A stretch of DNA of 32,181 nucleotides from Bacillota bacterium (GCA_017442785.1 JAFRZB010000024.1:1-32181), one strand, 5' to 3'. Positions 1-7,737 are shown, numbered from the stretch's first letter. Numbers and translations are program-made. Notes: generated by a model not told the origin, from the sequence alone.

Positions 1-204
1 ATGGGTGGATCAAAGCCGAGCTGTATTCAGAAGGCTGGCATAACAGATTTAACTCCCCTTAGGAAATGATTCAGGCATTTGTTATGTATTACAACAATAT
101 GCGACCTTCATTTGCGCTGCAATACAAAACCCCAGTCCAGTACAAAACCGAATTGGGGTTCTTGTAGCTTTTTTAAAACTGTCTACTTTGTGTTGACAAG
201 TTCA
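1..204 (+). mobile_element. IS3-family insertion sequence, right-end remnant
   Basis: The right end of an insertion sequence whose left part is outside the window. It comprises the 3' tail of an IS3-type transposase gene (separate entry) followed by about 37 bases ending in a likely terminal inverted repeat around 179-204; read on the minus strand this begins TGAACTTGTCAACACAAAG, with the TG...CA type end expected of this family. The other inverted repeat and any target duplication cannot be seen, so the outer boundary at 204 is an estimate. The transposase is interrupted, so the copy is probably inactive. Confidence 0.6.
3..167 (+). pseudogene. IS3-family transposase (OrfB), C-terminal fragment with in-frame stop
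   Basis: Frame 3 reads GWIKAELYSEGWHNRFNSP, then a TAG at 60-62, then continues in the same frame with YYNNMRPSFALQYKTPVQY and ends at TAG 165-167. The tail pattern YYN-x2-RPS-x-AL-x-YKTP is the standard C-terminus of the DDE-type rve integrase domain of IS3/IS150-group transposases. The in-frame stop just before the last conserved block shows that the gene is broken, unless the stop is a sequencing error. The 5' part, including the catalytic DDE residues, lies outside the window. No function is expected. Confidence 0.8.
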
Positions 205-223
205 CAGAGGACAGTCTTTTTTA

Positions 224-343
224 TTTGGTGGAGCGTAGGGGGAGTGTCTCTGCTTCGCAGATCCACCGTCCTGCGCCCGCTTCGGCGTGCTCGGACCATC
301 AAGGTCCACCGGACCTTGATGCCCTCTCAGGGTTCGATCCCCC
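224..343. repeat. Structured tRNA-Ala-derived element with several hairpins
   Basis: The first 20 bases (224-243) are identical to 394-413, the 3' end of the tRNA-Ala gene including CCA. Bases 330-343 are an exact reverse complement of the T-arm at 408-421. Between them, 238-243 (GGGGGA) can pair with 338-343 (TCCCCC) and enclose four hairpins: 249-261 (TCTGC/GCAGA), 268-296 (GTCC/GGAC around a C(TTCG)G tetraloop at 280-285), 297-321 (a perfect 11-bp stem with an ACC loop) and 322-332 (CCCT/AGGG). Open frames through it look spurious. It may be a tRNA-associated repeat or the scar of an element that used the tRNA 3' end as attachment site; a function is not known to me. Confidence 0.6.
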
Positions 344-354
344 AATACTATCTG

Positions 355-395
355 CAAAAAAGAACAATACCTGCCAACAGGCAGGTATTGTTCTT
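355..395 (-). terminator. Rho-independent terminator of tRNA-Ala
   Basis: A perfect 16-bp stem (360-375 with 380-395) closes a 4-base loop. Read on the minus strand it starts directly after the CCA of the tRNA and is followed by a run of T (complement of the A run at 356-361). It is the expected 3' end of the tRNA transcript. Confidence 0.85.
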
Positions 396-471
396 TGGTG
401 GAGCGTAGGGGGATCGAACCCCTGGCCTCAAGATTGCGAACCTTGCGCTCTCCCAGCTGAGCTAACGCCCC
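396..471 (-). tRNA. tRNA-Ala (anticodon CGC)
   Basis: The minus strand folds as a 76-base tRNA: acceptor GGGGCGT pairs with ACGCTCC and includes the G3:U70 wobble pair that identifies alanine tRNAs. The D-arm contains TAGCTCAGCTGGGAGAGC, the anticodon loop is TTCGCAA (anticodon CGC, reading GCG), the T-arm is GGGGTTCGATCCCCC, and CCA is encoded (396-398). It has its own promoter just upstream and a strong terminator directly downstream. The 3' end is duplicated at 224-243, which suggests that the locus has served as an integration or repeat-insertion site. Confidence 0.95.
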
Positions 472-484
472 ACGGACGCAGTAT

Positions 485-513
485 ATTGTAAACCAAAGTT
501 CGGAAAACTGCAA
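485..513 (-). promoter_or_regulatory. Predicted promoter of tRNA-Ala
   Basis: On the minus strand: -35 TTGCAG (508-513), 17-base spacer, -10 TACAAT (485-490), about 14 bases before the mature tRNA 5' end. The -35 matches only half of the consensus, the -10 five of six. It sits immediately after the stop codon of the membrane glycosyltransferase gene, so the tRNA need not depend on read-through. Confidence 0.55.
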
Positions 514-517
514 TCCT

Positions 518-1975
518 TTATTTTATATGTTCGTAAACTTTGTATCCGTCCTCTTCCACAAGCAGCTTGTAGTCGCTCTTGTTCCTTATCTGATAGTCCA
601 GAGAGTAGTCGCTCTGTACCAGCCAGTAGTCGAAATCGTACTTTTCCTGAAGCTCCTGAGCCGATATCCTTCTGTGCATGGAGTCCCAGACCTCGGCCAG
701 GATGTCCTCCTTGCCGTTGACAGACTTGAGGAAGACCTCGGCCCTGGGATCCGCGTAGCACTTAAAGCCCATCCACTCCGCGTAGGAACCGCAGTTGAAG
801 TCCGTGTACATCGTGACGTTGGTGTCCGGGTGCATGGCCTTGAATGCGTCCAGAGCCTTCCAGGCATAGGTGCTCCGCATTATGTCGTACGGGTATACGG
901 CCGTGTAGATTATGGACGCTATGACAGCAATGCCCGCTATCTTCTTAAGTACCGGCATTATGTTGTAGCCTGTTCCTATGCTCTTAAGCTGGTAGGCCGC
1001 TACGGCTCCTCCCATGAGGATGTAGAATGCGTTGTTCCTTACGGCATAGAGCGCCATGGCGAAGGTCCCCAGGCTCATCAGGAAGTGGCGGAGAGGGTAG
1101 GTCTCCTTTCTTCCTATGCGCGCTGCTATGGCCACCAGCCTGAAGGCCAGCACCGCTCCGCAGCAGCCTATTATGTCGTTGAAGCTGGAGCGCTTCACCT
1201 CGTTGATGTTGGACAGAAGGCCTCCGTCGTTCAAGGAGTTTATGAGGTACACGAAGGACCTCACCCCGTAGGGGTTTATGAGGCTGGTCAGCGCGCACGC
1301 CGCAAAAGCCGCCAGCAGGGGCCACTTCTTATACTTGCTTCCGCCTATGCCAAGCACCTTAAGCCACCCGAAGTCGCAGATGTAGGGCAGCATTATGATG
1401 AAGAATATCGGCAGCATCGTGGAGTGGAACTGCATGTACAGGAAGGACAGCAGAGGCAGGGGATAAAGCTTCTTGATATTCCCCGTCTGCGCGTATTTCT
1501 CAAGGCAGTACAGCTCCGCAAGCATGAACACATAGCTGAATATCTGCGGCCTCGTCCTTATGTAGTTGATGCCGAAGAAGCACATGTTGACGCTCGTTAT
1601 GAGCAGGCTTATGTTCTGGCTGTTGCCGGAGAACAGAAGGCAGACCTTGTAGAAGAGCCATATTATGACGCAGAAGACCAGGAGTATGAACACGTACATG
1701 CCCCAGGTCCCGAACCAGTCGTAGATCTTGTAGAAGGTTATGCAGGTGAGCCATTTCTCAAAGCTGAAGGCGAGGCCCTCGTGCACGGTAAAAGGCTCGA
1801 TGCTTGTGAATCCGTGCTCCAGGATGTAGCGGCCGTGGTTTATCGTGAACCAGAAGTCGTTGTCCATGGTGACGCCCACCCAGCAGAAGGGAAGGGCGAG
1901 GATCAGGTATTTTGAGATCTTTGCGAAGGGCGTCCCGTCGCTGATAAGAAGATTTTTAAGCTTCCGGTCCTTCAT
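518..1975 (-). CDS. Polytopic membrane glycosyltransferase, GT-C type
   Basis: Predicted 485-residue integral membrane protein with many hydrophobic segments between about residues 20 and 370 and a soluble C-terminal domain of about 110 residues. An acidic motif early in the protein (MDNDFWF, D38 and D40), in the loop after the first membrane helix, corresponds to the DxD-like motif of GT-C enzymes, which take a sugar from a lipid carrier on the outer face of the membrane. The RTRPQ motif in the middle is also common in such proteins. I place the start at ATG 1973-1975, where GAAGG lies upstream; a longer frame starting at 2041 would overlap the preceding gtrA-like gene far more. It is the last gene of a three-gene unit (GT2, GtrA, GT-C), so it is probably the extracytoplasmic transferase; acceptor and sugar are unknown. 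Confidence 0.7.
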   Translation of the reverse strand: MKDRKLKNLLISDGTPFAKISKYLILALPFCWVGVTMDNDFWFTINHGRYILEHGFTSIEPFTVHEGLAFSFEKWLTCITFYKIYDWFGTWGMYVFILLVFCVIIWLFYKVCLLFSGNSQNISLLITSVNMCFFGINYIRTRPQIFSYVFMLAELYCLEKYAQTGNIKKLYPLPLLSFLYMQFHSTMLPIFFIIMLPYICDFGWLKVLGIGGSKYKKWPLLAAFAACALTSLINPYGVRSFVYLINSLNDGGLLSNINEVKRSSFNDIIGCCGAVLAFRLVAIAARIGRKETYPLRHFLMSLGTFAMALYAVRNNAFYILMGGAVAAYQLKSIGTGYNIMPVLKKIAGIAVIASIIYTAVYPYDIMRSTYAWKALDAFKAMHPDTNVTMYTDFNCGSYAEWMGFKCYADPRAEVFLKSVNGKEDILAEVWDSMHRRISAQELQEKYDFDYWLVQSDYSLDYQIRNKSDYKLLVEEDGYKVYEHIK

Positions 1976-2405
1976 CGGGCGCCTTCTTTTTCTCCAGGAG
2001 GAGCTTTCTTGAGAAGAAATTGAATATGGCGGCAAGAGCAATGCCTGCCACCTTTACTATCAGCGGGTCGTAGCCGAGCACCTTGTTCCCCAGGAACATG
2101 ACTATCTGGTTTATCGCAAAGCCTACGGCGGCAAGGCACACGAATATTATGAATACGCGCTTCTTGCCCTTGCTCTCGTCGAAGTCGAACACGAACTTGG
2201 CGTTTGCCCAGTAGTTGTAGGTGACAGATATCGCGAACGCGAATATGTTGGACACCATGGAATCCATGTGCAGGAACCTTACGCAGATCGCAAGCACGCC
2301 CCAGTCTATTATGGACGTGGTGCCTCCGGCTATGCCGAACATAATGACCTGCTTTATGAATTCCCAGGAGAATACGATTTTTATGAGCTTCTTGATCTTT
2401 TCCAT
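1956..2405 (-). CDS. GtrA-family membrane protein (lipid-linked sugar flippase)
   Basis: About 149 residues with four predicted membrane helices, the GtrA/DPMS3 layout. Seen: a first helix FGIAGGTTSIIDWGVLAI with the family's GG-x-T-x-x-I-D pattern, the NYWANAKFVF segment between helices 2 and 3, and a basic C-terminus. GtrA proteins are believed to move undecaprenyl-phosphate-linked sugars across the membrane. The ATG at 2403-2405 overlaps the stop of the preceding glycosyltransferase gene by one base (TGATG), and the 3' end overlaps the next gene, so the three are translationally coupled. A TTG one codon earlier is a less likely start. The position between a GT2 and a GT-C enzyme fits the flippase of a three-component glycosylation system. 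Confidence 0.85.
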   Translation of the reverse strand: MEKIKKLIKIVFSWEFIKQVIMFGIAGGTTSIIDWGVLAICVRFLHMDSMVSNIFAFAISVTYNYWANAKFVFDFDESKGKKRVFIIFVCLAAVGFAINQIVMFLGNKVLGYDPLIVKVAGIALAAIFNFFSRKLLLEKKKAPDEGPEA

Positions 2406-3088
2406 CAATAATTCGATCTTAACTTTGCTATCATCTTAAGGACTTTTATTCCGTCCTTTACAGTGCTGAGCTTGGAGACGCTGCCTTCCGGCCTGTCCCT
2501 GTAGGGGATGACTACTTCCTTTACCTTAAGACCGTTCTTAAGGCTGTAGATGGCCATCTCTGTCTCTGTCTGAAAGCCCTCGGATATGGCCGGAAAATTC
2601 TTTGCGAAGCTCCTGCTGAAGGCTCTCATGCCGCTCATTATATCCGTGAGCTCTCCGTGATACATGCGGTTGACCAGCATTCTTACGAGCTTGTTTCCTA
2701 TGCCGTGCAGGGCTCTCTTGTTCTCGGTAAAGTAGCTGGAGGACAGCCTGTCGCCTATCACCATGTCCGCCTGTCCGGAGAGTATGAGCTCCGCCATCTC
2801 GGGGGCGCACTCGGCAGGGTAGGTGTCGTCCCCGTCGGTCATTACGTAGCAGTCCGCGTCTATGTCACGGAACATGCTGCGGACCACGTTGCCCTTGCCC
2901 TGTTTTCTTTCATAGCAAACAACAGCGCCGGCCTTTCTGGCTAATTCGTCCGTGCCGTCGGTGCTGTTGTTGTCATATACGTATATCTGTGCCTGCGGAA
3001 GCGCCTCGCGGAAGTCCTTTACGACCTTTTCGACGGTGAGCGCCTCGTTGTAGCACGGTATAAGAACAGCTATCTTTTCCGAAGTCAT
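2405..3088 (-). CDS. Glycosyltransferase family 2 (polyprenyl-phosphate sugar transferase type)
   Basis: A 227-residue soluble GT-A fold enzyme resembling dolichol-phosphate mannosyltransferase. Visible motifs: the N-terminal VLIPCYNEALTVEKVV nucleotide-sugar strand, DNNSTDGT, the DGDDTYP metal-binding DxD around residues 84-88, and DIMSGMRAFSR followed by GFQTETEM in the acceptor half. Family knowledge: such enzymes move a sugar from UDP- or GDP-sugar to undecaprenyl phosphate on the cytoplasmic side. Unlike B. subtilis CsbB it has no C-terminal membrane helices. It is the first gene of the unit and follows a good promoter at 3117-3145. The ribosome site (GGAAGAG) is weak and rather distant. 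The sugar cannot be predicted. Confidence 0.85.
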   Translation of the reverse strand: MTSEKIAVLIPCYNEALTVEKVVKDFREALPQAQIYVYDNNSTDGTDELARKAGAVVCYERKQGKGNVVRSMFRDIDADCYVMTDGDDTYPAECAPEMAELILSGQADMVIGDRLSSSYFTENKRALHGIGNKLVRMLVNRMYHGELTDIMSGMRAFSRSFAKNFPAISEGFQTETEMAIYSLKNGLKVKEVVIPYRDRPEGSVSKLSTVKDGIKVLKMIAKLRSNY

Positions 3089-3116
3089 ACCATGTTTCTC
3101 TTCCGATACGGGACGT

Positions 3117-3145
3117 ATTATACACTAATAAACGTATTCGGGCAA
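3117..3145 (-). promoter_or_regulatory. Promoter of the GT2-gtrA-GT-C unit
   Basis: On the minus strand: -35 TTGCCC (3140-3145), exact 17-base spacer, -10 TATAAT (3117-3122), about 30 bases before the GT2 start codon. It lies in the 64-base gap after the ABC permease gene, so the glycosylation unit can be transcribed independently of the transporter. Confidence 0.7.
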
Positions 3146-3152
3146 GGGGATG

Positions 3153-6100
3153 TCACTCCACGGATTTTAAGGATTCCACCATCTGAACTTTCTTTAGAGG
3201 CCGTTTGGTCAGCAGAAGAACTATCAGCGTGAAAACTATGGTCACCGCGAACGCCAGGGCAAAGCTCGGAAGCTTTATCCTGTCGCCGAACATTATCATC
3301 TCCATGTTAATGACGTTCATGATGAAGTGATGCTCAAGCACCCCCAGAGGAAGGCCTATAATTGCCCCGAATAGCGACAGCAGGAATATCTCCTTGAATA
3401 TGTAGGTGTTGACCTCCGTGTTGTGGAAGCCCAGGACCTTAAGGGTGGCTATCTCCCTTATCCTTTCGCTGATGTTAACCTGTGTGAGGTTGAGAAGCAC
3501 CACGAAGGCCAGGGAGCCCGCGGTGATTATTATCACCAGTATTATGAAGTCCAGAGCCTCTATCATAATGTTGAACTGCTCGGTAAGGCCGGTAAAGTCC
3601 ATGATGCTGCCGTAGCCTTCCGTCCTGCTTATCTCGGAAGAGATCTCCTCGGCTGTCTTTTCGGCGTTGCGTATGGCTATGGAGTTGTAGTGCACCGGCT
3701 CGTCGAAGACCGTGTCGTAATAGTCCTCGGACATGTACATGTAGTGCTGGAAGTACAGCTCGTAGATGACGTTTACCTTTACTTCCTTCTTTATCCCGGA
3801 GGCGGACTCTATTATCAGGACGTCGCCTTCCTTTATGCCGTTGTTTATGGCAAACTTCTCGTTTACTATCACGCCGCTGTTCCTGATCCGCACAGGAGTG
3901 CTCTTGTCGGTCTCGCGGAAGTGGAGCATGTCGTTTCCTTCGCGGGCGTCCAGCACCACCACGTTTATGGTAGGCTCCTTGCCGTTGATATATACCTTGG
4001 AGGCGTAGGTCATGTAGGGGGCGACGCCCTCGTTGGAGTCGTCCTTTTTAAGGGTATCTATGATCTCCTCTATGTTGGCGTCGCTGTCCATGTTTACGGT
4101 ATAGTCGTAGTTGTACAGCTCTCCGAACTGTATCGCGACTATGTCCGCTATGGAGTCCTTTATGCCCCATCCAAGCACCAAAAGACCGGTGCAGCCCGCC
4201 ACGCCTATTATCGTCATGAGGGCTCTTGCCCTGTAGCGTATGAGGTTCCTTGCGGTTATCCTGAAAGTGAAGGAGAGCCTGTTCCAGATGAAGGGGATCT
4301 TCTCCAGGAAGACCTTCCTGGCGTTTCTGGGCGGCTTTGGTCTCATGAGCTGGCTGGGCATCTCCTTGAGGGTCTTGTTTACCACATAGGCCGTTACGGC
4401 TGCGATCAGGACCGCAAAGGACAGGACGCTTATTGCCGCGTAGTGCAGCGGCATGTGCATCACGAGGGTGGGGAGGTCGTACATCAGCCTCCAGGTCTCG
4501 TATATGACTACCGGGAAGATGGCCATTCCCACGAACAGGCCTATGACGCTTCCCAGGAAGGAGGCAAAGAGAGCGTATCCCACGTATTTTCCGACGATCT
4601 GCCCTCTTGAAAATCCCAGAGCCCTGAATATGCCTATCTGCCCGCGCTGCTCGTCAACAAGGCGGGTCATGGTGGTAAGGCACACGAGCGCCGCTACCAG
4701 GAAGAACAGGAAGGGAAGGGATACTCCTATGGCTCCCATCTGTTTGGTGTTGTTCTCGTACATGTAGGTGGAGTAATGGCTCTCGCGGTCCAGCACCATC
4801 CATTCGGCGTCCGGAAGCTCCTCCAGCTCCTGTTTGGCCTTCCTTATGTCAAGCTCCGCCTTTTCGATCTCGGTATTGAACTCTATGAGTCCCTTGTTGT
4901 AATCCTCAAGGCCTTTCTCATATTCCTCGCGGCCCTTGCGGACGCGGTAGCGCATTACGGCTATCTCGTTCCTGGCCTGCTGCTCGGCTTCCCGGGCAAC
5001 GCGTATCTCCTCGGTCAGGGCCTCGTAGTAGAGCTTGTCTCTTGAAAGCTGATTGACCTCCTCGTAGGCGGCCTCTATGCCTCCCTCGTACCTGGTGTCG
5101 AGCTCCGCGCGCGTGCGCTCCAGCTGCTCTTTTACGAGCCCGGAGTCCGCTTCCTCCATGAGCCTTCCAAGGGCGGTGTAGGTTCCGTAGTCGGCCAGAA
5201 GCGCGGAGTAATAGTCCTCAAAGCTGCGCCCGGAATCCTTCTCTATCTGCGCTATGCGCTCCGTTGACGCCGTGTAGTTGTCCCCGTACTGCTTCTCAAG
5301 GCTCTTCTGACGGGCTATGAGCGAGTTGAGCGCTCCCTCCAGCGTGCTTATCTGGGTCTCTCCGCTTATTATCTGTATGTTGGCGTCGTCCAGCTGTTTT
5401 TTGGCGTCGTCCAGCTGCTGCTGTCCCTCCGCGCGCTTTTCCTCGAGTTCCGCCTCGCCCTCGGCTATCTTGTCCCTGTATTCCGCAAGCAGGGTGTCCT
5501 TAAGGTAGTCCTGCTGCTTTTTTGCAAAAGCGTCTATGTCGTCCTTTGCGTCCGCTATGTACTCCTTGTACCTGCTGCTGAAGGCCTCTATATCCTTTGC
5601 GCCTTTTACTGTGGCGTAGACCGTGGTGTAGTATTCCGAGATGAAGTTCTCTGCCGGCACGTATATGACCATCGCAAGGTCCTGGTTCTTGAGCGTTCCC
5701 GTGCCGAGGGTCTTGGCCATGTAGGACGGGGTCTTAACTATCCCGACTATGGTATATTCTGTCTGAGAGAACAGCTCGGAGATGTCATCGTCCTCCAGGA
5801 AGAGGCTCAGGTGCTCGCCGGTGCTGTATTCGCCCTTGGTCATTCCGCTGTCAAGGACCAGCGCCTCTCCCGGAGCCTCGGGCATCCTTCCCTCAAGGAG
5901 CTCAAAGCGGTCCAGGTTCCTCTCTGCTTCCTCCACTCTGGTGACTCTTACGCTTCCGGCGGAGGATATGCTGAAGACATCGCGGAAGCGGCTGGCAAAG
6001 ACCTCGTCTATGCATTCGAGCTCCTTAAGGGCCTCGATGTCCTCATCGCAAAAACCGTAGGAGGAATAGAACTGGATGTCCTGAAGGGACAGCTCGTCCG

Positions 6101-6245
6101 CATACCTGTCCACGTTGTCCTCCATGATGGTGCGTGTGGAAAGAAGCCCCATCATGAAGGCGGAGCCTATGAGCACTATCATCAGAAGCGATATGAACCT
6201 GTTGAAGGTCTTTTTTATAAGTCTTATCGTGTCCTTGTGGAACAT
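3153..6245 (-). CDS. ABC transporter permease, FtsX/MacB type with long extracytoplasmic coiled coil
   Basis: A 1030-residue membrane protein. A first helix (about 15-35) is followed by a large external region. Residues about 250-480 are Lys/Glu/Gln-rich heptad-like sequence, predicted coiled coil. A first FtsX block lies at about 500-640, with the typical TRLVDEQRGQIGIFRALGFS element. After a second external domain, the last FtsX block covers about 910-1020 with the REIATLKVLGFHNTEV element. It pairs with the ATPase gene just upstream (TAATG, one-base overlap). Such transporters usually do mechanical work across the membrane (lipid or lipoprotein extraction, peptide efflux, cell-wall hydrolase control) rather than classical import. 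The substrate is unknown. The adjacent TetR gene suggests an inducible stress or efflux role. Confidence 0.88.
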   Translation of the reverse strand: MFHKDTIRLIKKTFNRFISLLMIVLIGSAFMMGLLSTRTIMEDNVDRYADELSLQDIQFYSSYGFCDEDIEALKELECIDEVFASRFRDVFSISSAGSVRVTRVEEAERNLDRFELLEGRMPEAPGEALVLDSGMTKGEYSTGEHLSLFLEDDDISELFSQTEYTIVGIVKTPSYMAKTLGTGTLKNQDLAMVIYVPAENFISEYYTTVYATVKGAKDIEAFSSRYKEYIADAKDDIDAFAKKQQDYLKDTLLAEYRDKIAEGEAELEEKRAEGQQQLDDAKKQLDDANIQIISGETQISTLEGALNSLIARQKSLEKQYGDNYTASTERIAQIEKDSGRSFEDYYSALLADYGTYTALGRLMEEADSGLVKEQLERTRAELDTRYEGGIEAAYEEVNQLSRDKLYYEALTEEIRVAREAEQQARNEIAVMRYRVRKGREEYEKGLEDYNKGLIEFNTEIEKAELDIRKAKQELEELPDAEWMVLDRESHYSTYMYENNTKQMGAIGVSLPFLFFLVAALVCLTTMTRLVDEQRGQIGIFRALGFSRGQIVGKYVGYALFASFLGSVIGLFVGMAIFPVVIYETWRLMYDLPTLVMHMPLHYAAISVLSFAVLIAAVTAYVVNKTLKEMPSQLMRPKPPRNARKVFLEKIPFIWNRLSFTFRITARNLIRYRARALMTIIGVAGCTGLLVLGWGIKDSIADIVAIQFGELYNYDYTVNMDSDANIEEIIDTLKKDDSNEGVAPYMTYASKVYINGKEPTINVVVLDAREGNDMLHFRETDKSTPVRIRNSGVIVNEKFAINNGIKEGDVLIIESASGIKKEVKVNVIYELYFQHYMYMSEDYYDTVFDEPVHYNSIAIRNAEKTAEEISSEISRTEGYGSIMDFTGLTEQFNIMIEALDFIILVIIITAGSLAFVVLLNLTQVNISERIREIATLKVLGFHNTEVNTYIFKEIFLLSLFGAIIGLPLGVLEHHFIMNVINMEMIMFGDRIKLPSFALAFAVTIVFTLIVLLLTKRPLKKVQMVESLKSVE

Positions 6246-6946
6246 TAATACTCTATGTCTTCTATATCCTTCGGGGACTCGTTTATCTTAATTGACTGTA
6301 CCTTGCCGCTCTTTACGCGTATTATCTTCTGACCCATGTCGGCAAGGGCGCTGTTGTGGGTTATCATGACTACGGTCATACCGTTCCTGTAGCACATGTC
6401 CTGAAGCACCTTAAGGACCTGCTTTCCGGTTATGTAGTCCAGCGCTCCCGTGGGCTCGTCGCAGAGCAGGAGCTTGGGGTTCTTTGCGACAGCCCTTGCT
6501 ATCGCCACGCGCTGCTGCTCGCCTCCGGAGAGCTGGGAGGGGAAGTTGTTCATGCGGTCCTCAAGGCCTACCATCCTGAGCACCTCGGCAGAATCCAGAG
6601 GATCTTTGCATATCTGCCTTGCAAGGTCCACGTTCTCCTTTGCGGTAAGGTTCTGGACCAGATTGTAGAACTGGAACACGAAGCCTATGTCGTAGCGGCG
6701 GTAGTCGCAGAGCTGCCGGTCCCCGGCGCCTGATATGTCGCTGCCGTCAACTACCACGGATCCGGAGCTGACCACGTCCATGCCTCCGAGGATGTTAAGT
6801 ATGGTGGTCTTTCCGGCGCCGCTGTTTCCAAGGACCACGACGAACTCCCCCTTGTCTATGTCAAAGGAGATGTCGTCCAGGGCCTTTATCTCTACTTCGC
6901 CCATCTTGTATATCTTGCTTACGTTTTTGAATTCTATGAAACTCAT
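6245..6946 (-). CDS. ABC transporter ATP-binding protein (LolD/MacB-like)
   Basis: A 233-residue ATPase with all motifs: Walker [10 protein letters not shown] near residue 42, Q-loop [13 protein letters not shown], signature [14 protein letters not shown], Walker [13 protein letters not shown] with the catalytic Glu, and the H-switch [15 protein letters not shown] and the position of the LSGGEQQR motif are typical of the LolD/MacB/FtsE class, which works with FtsX-type permeases. It sits between the TetR gene (12-base gap) and its permease (one-base overlap), so the three form one operon. Confidence 0.95.
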   Translation of the reverse strand: MSFIEFKNVSKIYKMGEVEIKALDDISFDIDKGEFVVVLGNSGAGKTTILNILGGMDVVSSGSVVVDGSDISGAGDRQLCDYRRYDIGFVFQFYNLVQNLTAKENVDLARQICKDPLDSAEVLRMVGLEDRMNNFPSQLSGGEQQRVAIARAVAKNPKLLLCDEPTGALDYITGKQVLKVLQDMCYRNGMTVVMITHNSALADMGQKIIRVKSGKVQSIKINESPKDIEDIEY

Positions 6947-6958
6947 TGCAGCCTCTTT

Positions 6959-7585
6959 TCAGAAGATTATGGAACGCGCGTCCTCGGAGAGCATCGCAAG
7001 GTAGGAGTTGAGGTATACCTTTACCGTGGATCTGAGCTCTTCCTCGCTCTCCCACGGAGTCCTTAGTATCTCTCTTATGCCGCTGAAGATGGACTGGGCG
7101 TAGCAGTCGGAGATGACCTTAAGGCGCCTGTCGTCCTTTTCCAGGCCGAAGCGCCCGGATATTATGGAAGCTATCATCCCTGCGAACCATTTGGTAAGGT
7201 CTTTGTTGAGCCTGGAGCCCATCATCAGGATGTTCAGCTCCACCCGGTGGATCTTGTAAATGTCCACCAGCCTGTCGCTTAAGGCAGTCAGCATCTCCTT
7301 AAGGTCCGCGACGGACGCCGAAAAGTCCGGGTTGTCGGAGCCGAGGCTTACTGCGCCGCCTGTAAGATCCATTACTATGTTGTTGATGGCGGCATAGGTG
7401 GGGGAGACTATGAAGGAGTTCAGATCGTCCTTGTTCTTGAAATACCTGTAGAGGTTGCCCACCGTCATCCTGCTCTTCTGGGCTATGCGCCTCATGGAGG
7501 AGCCCTCGAAGCCGTGCTCCAGGAATTCCTCCTTTGCGGAGCTTATTATGCTGTCCCTGATATCGTCCTTTAATACCTGTGCCAT
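6959..7585 (-). CDS. TetR/AcrR-family transcriptional regulator
   Basis: 208 residues. The N-terminal domain is a classic TetR helix-turn-helix: residues 10-25 IISSAKEEFLEHGFEGSS, then MRRIAQKSRMTVGNLYRYFKN at about 31-51 with the family's hallmark LYRYFKNKDDL. The C-terminal ligand-binding part is unique. I chose ATG 7583-7585 because GGAGG (7593-7597) stands 7 bases upstream; a longer frame starting at 7627 would run back through the promoter. It is followed by an ABC ATPase and permease, which it probably represses, together with itself: a palindrome overlaps its -35 box. The inducer is unknown. Confidence 0.93.
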   Translation of the reverse strand: MAQVLKDDIRDSIISSAKEEFLEHGFEGSSMRRIAQKSRMTVGNLYRYFKNKDDLNSFIVSPTYAAINNIVMDLTGGAVSLGSDNPDFSASVADLKEMLTALSDRLVDIYKIHRVELNILMMGSRLNKDLTKWFAGMIASIISGRFGLEKDDRRLKVISDCYAQSIFSGIREILRTPWESEEELRSTVKVYLNSYLAMLSEDARSIIF

Positions 7586-7597
7586 AAATGAACCTCC

Positions 7598-7650
7598 GTT
7601 TACTTTTGGTATGTTACCACAGGGCACGGAAAAAGTAAACAGTCGTTCAC
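7598..7650. promoter_or_regulatory. Candidate TetR operator region with two palindromic signals
   Basis: GTAAAC-AGTC-GTTCAC at 7635-7650 is a near-perfect palindrome (half-sites GTAAAC and GTGAAC) of the size typical for TetR operators, and it overlaps the -35 of the TetR promoter. In addition, GTTTACTTTT (7598-7607) and AAAAGTAAAC (7631-7640) form an exact 10-bp inverted repeat that spans the promoter. Both share the GT(A/G)AAC half-site, giving three half-sites. The arrangement fits autorepression. Assignment to this TetR protein is inference. Confidence 0.6.
7611..7639 (-). promoter_or_regulatory. Predicted promoter of the TetR-ABC operon
   Basis: Minus strand: -35 TTTACT (7634-7639), 17-base spacer, -10 TAACAT (7611-7616) preceded by TGG, an extended -10. 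Four of six matches in each box. The candidate operator covers the -35. Confidence 0.5.
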
Positions 7651-7708
7651 GATTATTTGAAAAAACATTCTATGCATAAAAAATTTCACCGGAATTACAT
7701 ATCAGCGG

Positions 7709-7737
7709 TTTATAATCATCCGAAACCTTGTTATAAT
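7709..7737 (+). promoter_or_regulatory. Predicted promoter of the lipoprotein-exporter operon
   Basis: -35 TTTATA (7709-7714), 17-base spacer, -10 TATAAT (7732-7737). The 10-base unit CTTGTTATAA occurs twice, at 7727-7736 and 7740-7749, so it covers the -10 and the likely start point and may be a regulatory site or only A/T-rich sequence. The -35 is weak. Confidence 0.45.

Noticed and set aside
202-513. Open frames on both strands through the tRNA and the hairpin element
   Set aside because: They translate tRNA sequence; such products are common database artefacts near tRNAs.
527-1915. Open frame of 462 codons on the plus strand across the GT-C gene
   Set aside because: Low-complexity Val/Tyr/His-rich product typical of an antisense shadow; the minus-strand frame encodes a coherent membrane protein.
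3113-3138. Short direct repeat ACGTATT at 3113-3119 and 3132-3138 around the GT2 promoter
   Set aside because: Seven bases only, with no symmetry that supports an operator.
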